Below, piece by piece: positions 47,715 through 56,841 of a DNA stretch of 64,000 nucleotides. The stretch is from the NCBI GenBank assembly GCA_021234535.1, contig CM037841.1:15954825-16018824 (forward strand). The letters are read 5' to 3'. Below the pieces are notes generated by a model. The model saw only the letters and a list, made by a program, of their open reading frames with translations, searched no databases and was not told the origin of the DNA. A program made the translations under genes and the position numbers. Each line of letters opens with the position of its first letter. Positions within the stretch are counted from its first letter, which is position 1. Source of the DNA: Stichopus chloronotus. Taxonomy: Eukaryota; Echinodermata; Holothuroidea; Aspidochirotida; Stichopodidae.

Positions 47715-49990
47715 CGTGTGTGACGCCTGCTTGTAAACACGATATCTCAGGAAGCGTAACTCTGAGTGAACTCATACTTGGCATGTAGATTGCCCATATT
47801 GAGTAGATGATCCCTATTGTTTTTGGTGGAGGTCAAAGGTCATTTGGGGTCACTAGAGGTCAAAAGGTAAATACCTTGAAAATTGCTTGTAAACACGATA
47901 TCTCCAGAAGAGTAACTCTGAGTGATCTCATACTTGGCATGAAGGTTGCCCTTATTGAGTAGATGATCCCTATTGTTTTTTGTGGAGGTCAAAGGTCATT
48001 TGGGGTCAACAGGGGTCAAATTGTGAAAACCTTGTAAGCACGATATCTCAAGAAAGGAAGCTTGTAGAAATCTCATGTTTAGTATGTAGTTGCACCATGT
48101 TGAGTAAGGAACCCTATCGTTTTCAGTGGAGGTCAAAGGTCATTTGGGGTCAACAGGGGTCAAATTGTGAAAACCATGTAAACACGATATCTCAAGAAGA
48201 GAAGCTTGAGCAGATGTCATATGAAGTGGGTAGGTGTATCTTATTGAGTACAAGGGTCACCAGAGGTCAGAAGGTAAATACCTTGAAAATTGCTTGTAAA
48301 CACGATATCTCGAGAACGGTAAATGTGAGAGATCTCATAGTTAGCGTGTGGATTGCCCATATCGAGTAGATGATCCTTATTTTTTTTGGCAGAGGTGAAA
48401 GGTCATTTGGGGTCATGGGAGGTCAAAATGTGAAAAACTTGAATCTACAATATTTAAAGAACGGTCCTTCTAGTGAATTTTATACTTGTAATGTAGAATC
48501 CTCTTGTTGATTTGAGAACTTCTTTTAGGACATACCAACATAGTCTCTTCGATAATCATAAAGAAAAGATGAAGACAACATTAAATTTGGTATCAAAGAT
48601 TATTATTTTGCAAACCTTTTGCCACTATCCTCATAAGGACATGTGAGCATGCATGAATTGTAAATTGGAATTGATTAAATATACCACGGGTTATTAGCTT
48701 TATAAAAAGAACTAAATTACTGATCATTTGGATCAAATACCCTTGAGCGTGCATGAACTGTGATTGCTTAATTGAATGAATCAAATTGTAACTGACCCCC
48801 CTCTGTTCAAATTGGTCACTGTTATCTGACATAATTTATCACAGTTGACTGCCAGTAGAAACTACAATGTCCAGAATAAATCATACAGTCTGTTGAGCCA
48901 GGTGCTCAATGGACTTAACCATTTACTGTATAAACAGTGTCTCTGTTTAGCCCTTAAAGGGAAATAGGGCGTTTGTTTTACAGAAAACAACCATATTTTT
49001 AAAACCATTATTTGTGGACATAGAATGATAGATTATTCAAAAATAACGAATTACAGTAGTCTTATTTTCAAGGAATAAGATTCTCACAGATCAGAAATTT
49101 AGCTATTTGTTGCTCAACAATAATTTGTTCACCCAAACTTTTTAAAATTCAAATGATGCATCCGTTACTCATCACATGCATAATGTTTTTAGGAGATGAA
49201 GTTTTGACAGATATTTATTGATCAGACTGAATGGTTTAACAATGGTTAAGGCAAATTTCTTTGTATGCCATGTTGGTGTATTCTAAACACCCTATTTCAC
49301 TTTACAGTAGTTCAGGTAAGCTTTAAACAAATGACTACTGTGTATCAAACCAGGGAAACTTGTACTGTGTGTTGTGTCTTTAAGTAGACTAAAGGCAAAA
49401 TTGCAAGTCATGCTAGATTCTTGTTTAATAGGAATATCAGTTTTTGCTAATTTTCAAGGACCTCATAGCCATTGGGAAGGGCATCATGCCAAAAAATCAA
49501 ATATGAAAGAGCTGCCACCAATAGCTGTAACTCGACAAAATAAAGTGCTATAATTTTGATTAAATAAACATGTTTACCTTTTTATCAAGTTATTAGACAC
49601 GACAAAATATAATTTGTTCCCCTGCAGCATCATATCCGTTTGGGAGTTTTCTCATGTTTGTGTAGGTCAAAGGTTATTTGGGGTGACAAAAGGTCAAAAC
49701 CTTGTATGCATGATATTTTAAGGGTGATAAATAGGAGGGATCTTATACTTAGTTTGTGAATTGTTCATATTTAGCATGTTGATGGCCATATAGGGTAGGT
49801 GATCCCTATTGTTTTAAGTGGAGGTGAAAGGTCATTTTGGGTCACGAGATTTCAAAAGGTTTTGACCTTACTAAGATGGTATCTCAAGTAGGATAACTGT
49901 GTGGGATCTCATGCTTGTCATGTGGGCGATTCATGTTTGTTACAATATATATCATGAGGCAAGGAATCACTAAGCCTTTTGGCTTTCTAG
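47639..49990 (+). mobile_element. HINE-like element, inner copy, complete
   Basis: Starts GATTCCTTGCC (47639) and has the inverted partner GGCAAGGAATC at 49960-49970 just inside the 3' end. The 3' end has a hairpin AAGCC-TTTT-GGCTT followed by TCTAG (49990) and TT. Both junctions fall in the T run of a host unit whose uninterrupted form is at 47485-47510. Inside are a GT/TATG tract (47684-47722), tandem units with perfect DR1 motifs at 47830, 47996 and 48130, about 1.1 kb of non-unit DNA with a nested miniature element, and two more units near 49.66-49.95 kb. A hairpin followed by CTRR and T-T insertion are Helitron/Helentron traits. Confidence 0.7.
48954..49304. mobile_element. ~350-bp miniature element, nested
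   Basis: Imperfect inverted ends TTAAAGGGAAATAGGGCGTTT (read to 48974) and the reverse complement of TAAAGTGAAATAGGGTGTTTA, about 18 of 20 matching. A left TTAA is present; the right is TTAC. Probably a TTAA-type miniature transposon with a decayed flank. No coding capacity. Confidence 0.55.
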
Positions 49991-50806
49991 TTATGGAGGT
50001 CAAAGGTCATCTGAGGTCACCAGAGGTCAAACACTGAAAATCTTGTTATCATGATATCTCAAGAAGGGAAACTCTGACAGTTCTCAAACTTGGTACATAG
50101 ATGCACCATATTAAGGGAAAGAGGCCTCGTGTTTTTGATGGAGGTCAAAGGTCATCAGAGGTCAAACACTGAAAATGTTCTTAACACAACATCTCAAGGT
50201 AGAAATGATGGATACCTCCCATACTTAGTGTGTCAATCATTCATATCAAGTGGAAGAACCCTATTGTTTTTGGTGGAGGCCAAATGTCATCTGAGGTCAC
50301 CAGAGATCAATACTGAAATGTTAACATAATATCTCAAGGTAGGAACCATGGAAACTTTTGGTATGTAGTTTGTCAATGTTTTACATTAAATAGAAGAAGC
50401 CTATTGTTTTTGGTGGAGGTCAAAGGTCACCCTGGGTCAAAGGAGTTCAAATTGTTAAAATATTATGAACATAATATTGCGAGAAGGGAAGCATCTACAG
50501 AACTTGTATGGAGTTTGAAGCTGTGCCTTATTCAGCCAAACTAGCTTACTGTTTTCCACTGAGGCCAACAATAATTTGAGGTGAACTGGAGTCAAGTTGT
50601 GAAAACCTTGTAAACTTTCAAGGAAGCTTGGACAGATGTCATATTTGATTTTCAGGTGCACCTTATTTGGTGGAAGATGCCTATTGATTTTGTTAGAGGT
50701 AAAAACTCATTGGGGATCAACATATCCTCACAACATGCAATATGCCAGATTCAAAATACTCATACTGTAATTGAATCATCGAAACCACAATGTCCTGGCT
50801 TTCTGG

Positions 50807-51296
50807 TTTTTTTAATGTTTTAATACAGTTCCCACAAAGCTTTGTTGCTCATAACAAGGGATGGGAGGATAGCCATCATGCATCAACATTTACTTGACTC
50901 TTGTTTTAGGAATGACTGGTGTTGGGGGACCTAGCTTTCCAGCCTTAGATCACCATTATTAATTAAAGCAGGTAGGATGTGCTGTTATTCCTGCATTTTC
51001 AAAGTACACCAAAGGACTGGTTATACTTCTCATAGTTGCAGACAGTTATAAAAACTCATATACAGGGGTATATTTGTCCACGTATAGCCTAGTTTCTAAA
51101 GGAAATGTGTTTGCATAGGGGTTTCATTGTAGCAGTGTTCACATGGAAGTGCCTCTCATTTATCACAGGGTCCAGTTCCGCTAACTTTTAGCCGAAAAAA
51201 CTAAATCGCTCTTCTTTCTACCATACTTAACACTCTAGTTAATGAATTTTTTAATGAAAGAAACCTGGCGTAGCATGTTATTATCCACATTGGTAT
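50807..51296. other. Unassigned DNA
   Basis: No feature could be supported. Confidence 0.5.
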
Positions 51297-51432
51297 TGTT
51301 ACGGGAATAGCCCATACACAGTTATGATGCCTAGTATACTAATGTAAATTGTCTTCACCTGTGTGTTATGCATAAATCATTCTATACAGCCTCTGCCTAG
51401 TCAAGTGTGTGTAAGATGCTAGGCATATGTAC

Positions 51433-51560
51433 GTCGTGAGGTCAATTTGCCTCATGAGGTCAATTTACCTCGTGAGGACAATTTACCTCGTGAGGACAAT
51501 TTACCTCGTGAGGTCAATTTACCTCGTGAGGAGAATTTACCTCGTGAGGTCAATGCAGCA
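51433..51560 (+). repeat. 18-bp minisatellite inside LTR
   Basis: Seven units, each with the arms CCTC-GT-GAGG, spaced exactly 18 bp. The 3' LTR has the same number of units, with one A/T difference in unit four. It lies upstream of the TATA box, where enhancer elements of LTRs are found. Confidence 0.9.
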
Positions 51561-51603
51561 CGTGAGGTATGTAGATATTTGTAGAGAATGATAAGCACTG
51601 CAG

Positions 51604-51613
51604 TATATAAAAG
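51604..51613 (+). promoter_or_regulatory. TATA box of 5' LTR
   Basis: TATATAAAAG, about 140 bases before the AATAAA signal, is the likely Pol II core promoter of the LTR. The same box is at 54598-54607 in the 3' LTR. Confidence 0.7.
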
Positions 51614-51828
51614 GAGTCCGCAGAAGTAAGTTGGTCAGTGAGAGGAGAGTCTGCAGAAGTAAGTTGGCCAGTCAACAGAGGCAGAGCTTGAGAAAGACCT
51701 CTCTTTGTACAGTGTAAACATGACGTTGTAGAGCTAGAACATGAATAAAAGTAGCGAAGTCAGAAACAATCTGCTGGTAGTCCTGGTCTCATTTCTAACC
51801 TCCTGGTCGTCTTGGCGAACGTTACAAC

Positions 51829-51859
51829 TGGTGGCAGCGGTGGGATTCGAACCCACGCC
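51829..51859 (+). promoter_or_regulatory. Primer-binding site, tRNA-Leu type, 31 nt
   Basis: Starts TGGTGGCAGCGGTGGGATTC and continues through GAACCCACGCC. As I recall the 3' end of animal tRNA-Leu (acceptor, T arm and part of the variable arm, plus CCA), the 31 bases are its exact reverse complement. Usual primer sites pair 10-18 nt. It lies two bases after the 5' LTR. Confidence 0.8.
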
Positions 51860-51903
51860 ATTGAAATGACTGGTGAACAAAATATTGACAAGAACCAAGC
51901 AAG

Positions 51904-52128
51904 ATGTGGAACAATTCAGCTGCAAGCGAATGGCTACTTTTAGACGAATATCTTTCACCACTGGGATCTACATCATCCAATCCGTTCCAAGGCGATAACA
52001 CACAAGAAGCAGGTCCACAAAGTACCAACCCCTTTCCAGCTGCAGAAATATACCTACAGGACTATGATTTCCTCGGGGAGAGCAATCAGAATGCGCCAGT
52101 CACACGCCAAGCTGAAGGAGCAAATTAA
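51904..52128 (+). pseudogene. Gag N-terminal remnant
   Basis: First ATG after the primer site. The product of 74 residues (MWNNSAASEWLLLDEYL...) ends at TAA before any capsid core. The next recognisable Gag part, a zinc knuckle, lies in another frame (from ~52130). Most of the capsid region has been deleted. Identification rests on position in the element and not on sequence similarity. Confidence 0.5.
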
Positions 52129-52129
52129 A

Positions 52130-52366
52130 GATCCAGTGAACAAGTCCAACCACCCGCCAAATAACAACAGGAGTAACGGTGCCCCAAATTATCATGCTTC
52201 AAGACGATGTTTCAGCTGTGGTACATTGGGGCATATAGCCCGAAATTGCCCAGGGAAAGAAGATAAAAACCAGATACCAATCACCCTTCTCAGCCCCAGT
52301 CCCAACCTCAGTCTAACACTAATGCAGATTCCAAAGTCCAGGAAAACTCCAACCTGTCGAGTTTGA
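52130..52366 (+). pseudogene. Gag nucleocapsid remnant with one CCHC knuckle
   Basis: 'CFSCGTLGHIARNC' is a canonical CX2CX4HX4C zinc knuckle, the RNA-binding part of retroelement nucleocapsids, in a basic, Asn/Pro-rich context. The frame differs from both the Gag remnant before it and the protease after it. Confidence 0.75.
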
Positions 52367-52376
52367 GGGCCTGAAA

Positions 52377-53213
52377 CCGGCAGGAAGACAGCAGGGCCCC
52401 TCTGTTAAGTCGGCGAAAAGTGGAATAAGCAGCAGAGAGATAACAGTCAAGGGCTATGTGAAGAATGTTGCAATTAATTTTGTTATAGACTCTGGTTCAG
52501 ACATCACAATTATGAGGTCGGATATCTACAACAAAATTCCTGAAGACTTCAGACCAGAATTACAGGAGCCTTCAGCAACTGTAGCAGTGGCTAGTGGACA
52601 AACCCTAACCTGTATGGGCTGTGGAAACTTTTCTTTAAGTATTGGGGGCAGGCAGATTGAGTATGAAGTTTGGGTGGCTGAGATTGAAGCAGAAGGAATC
52701 TTGGGAACAGACCTACTTAGACACTACGATTGCCAGATAGATGAAAGAAAGGGGGAAGTGACGTTTAGGGAGCTAATGGGGGCTAGCCAGGAGATAGATG
52801 AGTACTCCTGTCTCAGAGTCAAGTTAGCAGACAACGTTGCGGTGCCCTCTAATAGTGAAGCAATTGTAGTAGGTTTGTTGATAAAGAGGTCACATGGTTC
52901 AGCCATGGTGGAGATGTTGCCAAGCTTGCCACTAAAGCATGAGGTGTTGGTTGCCAGAGCTGTGGTAGATGCTTCAAAGACAGTCATTCCAATCAGAGTA
53001 TTCAATTTGTCAAATACCCCAACAACACTTTACAAGAGAACCATTCCTGCAACATGTGAACCAATAGACAAAGTATCCTGCCAAACAATCAGTGTTGATA
53101 AAATTAATGGTAGAAATCAGGGAACAACCAAGGCAACAGAAACAAGAGTTGACCTCGATACTGACCCTCTGGATTTACTGGAAAGAAGTACTAACAACCT
53201 AAAAAAATTCTGA
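52377..53213 (+). pseudogene. Retropepsin (protease) region of Pol
   Basis: Aspartic protease that would cut Gag-Pol. The frame is open from about 52377. The active-site block 'INFVIDSGSDITIM' (D-S-G) lies near 52475-52515. 'AEGILGTDLLRHYDCQID', matching the I-L-G-x-D-x-L/F block of retropepsins, lies some 60-80 residues later. After ~250 residues the frame ends at TGA 53211-53213, with no RT motif in this or another frame. The closed end suggests that the rest of Pol has been removed by deletion. Confidence 0.75.
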
Positions 53214-54276
53214 GGTACTGCAAGCAAGTTCTCAGAGAGCAACATTCTGAAAGGAGAGCAATCTATCTTTAAACCCTGCTGTCAGCTTATCCAGTGTGCT
53301 TAAACTTCCTACTCAACCATGTAACTTCTAGTGGAGGTGAGATGTCTACCTGGCTATGTGGCATGGTGAAGGCCCTTGGGCAAGGTCATACACTGCCAAA
53401 TAGTCGCCTGGATCTGCCCACCAAACCTGATGTAGCTGAACCAACCCAACTGGCGATGGAAGGAGGTGACCGGGGACAGCCTTGTACTACTCCGCGATTA
53501 ATTAATTATGTGAATGCTAGTGTTAGTGGGTTCTGTATAGAAATAGTTGGCAGAAGTAGAAAAAGTGGACTCTCGTCATCCAATTAATATTCACAGCAAG
53601 ATGGATCAGCTGATACTTTTTACCATTTTCTCTAAGATGTAAGAACATTTTAACGTGATGATCTGAGATTTTATTGTGAAGTGTTTTGCCTAGTGGGGGC
53701 ATGGACTCTATCAGCTCCCATTGCCTGTTTTCTTTTGGACTCTGTTCAGCCTACTGTCATCGACTCTCACAAATGTGGCTTAACTTTACATGTAAATTGC
53801 TATACAGAAGAATGTCATAAGTATATAGTTTGCCTCTCCTATTTATCTACTGAAATTCTGAACAGCAAACAAGCTGTTACAAGGATGTTATTTGGAAAAG
53901 AAGTGGTTAATTTTTCCTGTCCCTAAAAAAAAAGGAAAAAAAGAAAAAGGGCTAATTTGGAGCAAGTGTTTCGGTGTGCAAAGTGGCAACTCATTTTTCA
54001 TTACTTTTGGCTGTTTGAATGATTGTACCTACACAGGTGACAGGTAAGACTTACCCTTCAGGTCCAAGTTAGGAACACTAAAGCCCTTACAAATTTAGTG
54101 TGTGTAAGTGTTCACCGAATAAGGAAAGAAGTTCTGTTAATTAGGCATGTGGGTAGGAGTAAAAGATCTCCCGTGGAGACACACTGTACATAGTGTAATT
54201 TATACTTTCTTGGTTTGAGTGTTATAATCTAGGGTGTTCAACATGTTCATTTGTAGGATCTCGGGTCGAGCTCTGT
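53214..54276 (+). other. Non-coding rest of the deleted LTR element
   Basis: Lies between the protease and the polypurine tract. No RT, RNase H or integrase motif can be found. A purine-rich run (AAAAAAAAAGGAAAAAAAGA) is at 53926-53946. It may include a 3' untranslated region and remains of an integrase C terminus. Confidence 0.5.
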
Positions 54277-54290
54277 AAAGGAGGGGGCAG
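54277..54290 (+). promoter_or_regulatory. Polypurine tract of deleted LTR element
   Basis: AAAGGAGGGGGCAG directly abuts the TG of the 3' LTR. Confidence 0.75.
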
Positions 54291-54689
54291 TGTTACGGGA
54301 ATAGCCCTTACACAGTTATGATGCCTAGTATACTAATGTTAATTGTCTTCACCTGTGTGTTATGCATGAATCATTCTATGCAGCCTCTGCCTAGTCAAGT
54401 GTGTGTAAGATGCTAGGCATATGTACGTCGTGAGGTCAATTTGCCTCATGAGGTCAATTTACCTCGTGAGGACAATTTACCTCGTGAGGTCAATTTACCT
54501 CGTGAGGTCAATTTACCTCGTGAGGAGAATTTACCTCGTGAGGTCAATGCAGCACGTGAGGTATGTAGATATTTGTAGAGAATGATAAGCACTGCAGTAT
54601 ATAAAAGGAGTCCGCAGAAGTAAGTTGGTCAGTGAGAGGAGAGTCTGCAGAAGTAAGTTGGCCAGTCAACGGAGGCAGAGCTTGAGAAA
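54291..54689 (+). repeat. 3' LTR, truncated
   Basis: Matches the first ~399 bp of the 5' LTR through 'gaggcagagcttgagaaa', then switches to unrelated DNA. The last ~130 bp, including the AATAAA signal, are missing, so no target duplication can be tested. Confidence 0.9.
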
Positions 54690-54699
54690 TATGGAACGC

Positions 54700-55030
54700 A
54701 AAAAGGGCAAATTAATGTGATGAAGACGTACTTTGATGTGATGACGACGTAAATTGATGTGAAGAAGAAGCAAATTGATTTGATGAAGACGTAAATTTAT
54801 GTGAAGACGACCTATTTTGATGTGATGGAGAAGCAAATTAATGTGATGACGACCTATTTTGATGTGATGAAGACGTAAATTGATGTGATGAAGACCTACT
54901 TTGATTTGATGACGACCTACTTTGATGTGATGAAGACGTAAATTGATGTGATGAAGACCTACTTTGATTTGATGACGACATACTTTGATGTGATGAAGAC
55001 GTAAATTGATGTGATGATGACGTAAATGTA
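54700..55030 (-). repeat. 21-bp minisatellite, open in two minus-strand frames
   Basis: About fifteen 21-bp units of the types GATGTGATGAAGACGTAAATT, GATGTGATGAAGACCTACTT(T) and GATTTGATGACGACCTACTT(T), arranged in a 63-bp higher order in the middle. Because 21 is divisible by three and the units lack stops on the minus strand, two overlapping minus-strand frames stay open. One (54838-55185) encodes S-S-S-H-Q-x-x heptads after a ~50-residue start 'MTTVQFIHRRLTQNVWIMHR'; the other encodes H-H-I-N-L-R-L type heptads. I do not recognise the non-repeat part. Coding is possible but unproven. Confidence 0.7.
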
Positions 55031-55189
55031 TTTGATGAGCTACTTTGATGCAACAACGCAATTTCATGCAAGGCACGGCGACGCTCTTCATTAATGACCA
55101 CTTGGAATATGCTATCAGTTCCGCGACGATGCATTATCCATACGTTTTGTGTTAGTCTTCGATGAATGAACTGTACTGTAGTCAACCAG

Positions 55190-56202
55190 CATTTTAATTT
55201 TCAGGTCGTGAAAGCCAAGGGAGGACCAAGGAAGCGCAATCTTTGGCTTGCGGTAATTAGATAAACGCAGAGGAGTACATCTGGAGGAAGAAAGGTGTCT
55301 ATTCGTGATCGTTTGAAGAAAAGTGTAAGTATTGCGTATTTGGTACTTTTACATACAGTAGGTCGCACGACTTCACAGTAGGCCTATACAAGTTACACTT
55401 ACAGGAGTATCACTAACACAGTGTCACTTGACTTAGGGCCTAACTCGTGATGAATGTGAATGAACTCAACGACCTGGTCACTGAAAGGGGCTGTATAATC
55501 CGCTTCTTTTAGTCACTCCTCCCTACCACAAATGGAGTTTATTAATATTACACTACAGAGAAATTGTAGTGATGCCGGTAAAGGGTATTACTACAGAGTA
55601 CAGGCGTAAGCTACTGTATGGCCTGCAGTAGGCCAGGGCTGTAATATTCAAATTAATTTAATGTAAGGTATGGCAATGATAACACTGAATAGGCAAGCTG
55701 CTCTGTTGTTCTTTCTAGCTCAAGCTTGCAGTCACATGGGTATGATGCGAATCTAGAGTTACTGTAAGCTGTACAGAATTTCCGTAGAGGCCTAAGGCTA
55801 AACTTGAGCCTCACCTTAATTCTATAAACCATTTTGCTATAGTCATTCTAAATTTACAGTAACATGGTTAGACTGGAAATCAGTCACCTTCACAAATGCA
55901 CGATACTGTGTGATTGATATGGAGTGGATAAATTCCACTCCCTGCTTAATTGCAGTCCCTTTAGAATATTAACACAATTCCATTTCTACAGTAGCATGAA
56001 TGTATAAAACTTTGAGCATCTAAAGTAAAATGTTAGAATTTTCTAACTGCTGGAAATTCAAAATCCCTATGAATCTAATAATCTTGTTTTAGCAAGTCTC
56101 AAGTTCCATATGCTAGTAGCTTGACCGAATCTGGTAGGAATTGTAAGTCGAAATCTGTTATTTTACCCAACATTAACTTGAGTTAATGATACGATGTCAA
56201 CC
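55190..56202. other. Unassigned DNA
   Basis: No feature could be supported. Confidence 0.5.
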
Positions 56203-56826
56203 TGCCAAACTTCGCGCACCCACTAACATTAGCATGAACATCATTACACGAAGAGTGCCCTTTTAAACAAATCTCATGTGTAAACCTACAGCAATTACAC
56301 ATGAACAAGCTAGCAACAAAAACGGTCATGAACGGTGTTATAACATGGTGCGGCCATCAGGGTGTGGCACATATGTAACACGAAGAACAAGAACACAGTA
56401 CACAGAATTCACAGAGAGTAACCGTAAACGCATCTATTCACAACTGAGGAAACGTAAAGACTGCAAAGATTGATAGTAATACAAACCTACTTACAGACAC
56501 AACACAATAGAAAAGTACTTAGCATAAGAACTTAAAGTATTGCACACCTGGGGAGATATGACAAATGGTTCCACTGAGGGGTCAAAGTGATGATTTGGAA
56601 ATATGTAACATTAGTCGGCAACTGCAAATAGGATGCTTTAGGCCTAGCCCAACTCTCCTGTGCAAATGCAGTACCGTTGACTAACCAGACAAGGGCGATT
56701 AAACAAACGGTGTCTCGGCTTACTTTTAAGTCATTTCAGGGTACAGTATGGTAGTCAAAATGTTGTCAAGCTGCTTAGTTGTTTCATTTTCGGGCTTATT
56801 GTTTTAGGGGTGCGCGAAGTTTGGCA
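56203..56826. repeat. 624-bp segment bounded by 19-bp perfect inverted repeats
   Basis: TGCCAAACTTCGCGCACCC at 56203-56221 is matched by its exact reverse complement at 56808-56826. The right copy is followed by a second GTGCGCGAAGTTTGG (56827-56841). The inside has no coding capacity. Possibly a miniature transposon; no target duplication is seen. Confidence 0.65.
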
Positions 56827-56841
56827 GTGCGCGAAGTTTGG

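Larger units (their letters stand above)
46994..50806 (+). mobile_element. HINE-like element, outer copy (interrupted)
   Basis: Head GGTTTCGATGAT (46994-47005) and tail ATCATCGAAACC (50775-50786) are a perfect 12-bp inverted pair. A GT/TATG microsatellite follows the head (47032-47095), then tandem units. The end is CTGGCTTTCTGG followed by TT (50806). Perfect DR1 motifs belonging to this copy are at 47354, 47499, 49997, 50142 and 50417. A second element of the same type occupies 47639-49990. Confidence 0.65.
51297..51826 (+). repeat. 5' LTR (530 bp) with 18-bp internal repeats
   Basis: TG...CA ends (TGTTACGG ... CGTTACA). It contains seven copies of an 18-bp unit ACCTCGTGAGGTCAATTT and variants (51433-51560), a TATA box, a duplicated 'gcagaagtaagttgg' block (51618 and 51651), and AATAAA at 51744-51749, giving a normal U3-R-U5 layout. 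The right border was set by TG...CA symmetry, two bases before the primer site. Confidence 0.8.
51297..54689 (+). mobile_element. LTR retrotransposon, deleted (no RT or integrase)
   Basis: Direct repeats TGTTACGGGAATAGCCC at 51297 and 54291 define the LTRs. The 5' LTR is followed by a tRNA primer site and the 3' LTR is preceded by a polypurine tract. The internal region is only ~2.4 kb and holds a Gag N terminus, one zinc knuckle and a retropepsin, in three different frames. RT, RNase H and integrase are absent, so the copy depended on a relative for movement or was deleted afterwards. The LTRs differ at about six positions over 390 bp, so it is moderately young. The 3' LTR stops at 54689. 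Confidence 0.85.

Noticed and set aside
51829..51859. Partial tRNA gene
   Set aside because: Only the complement of a tRNA 3' end is present, directly after an LTR, which is a primer-binding site; there is no D arm or anticodon arm.
52724..53005. Minus-strand frame of 93 codons
   Set aside because: Shadow of the protease frame on the opposite strand.
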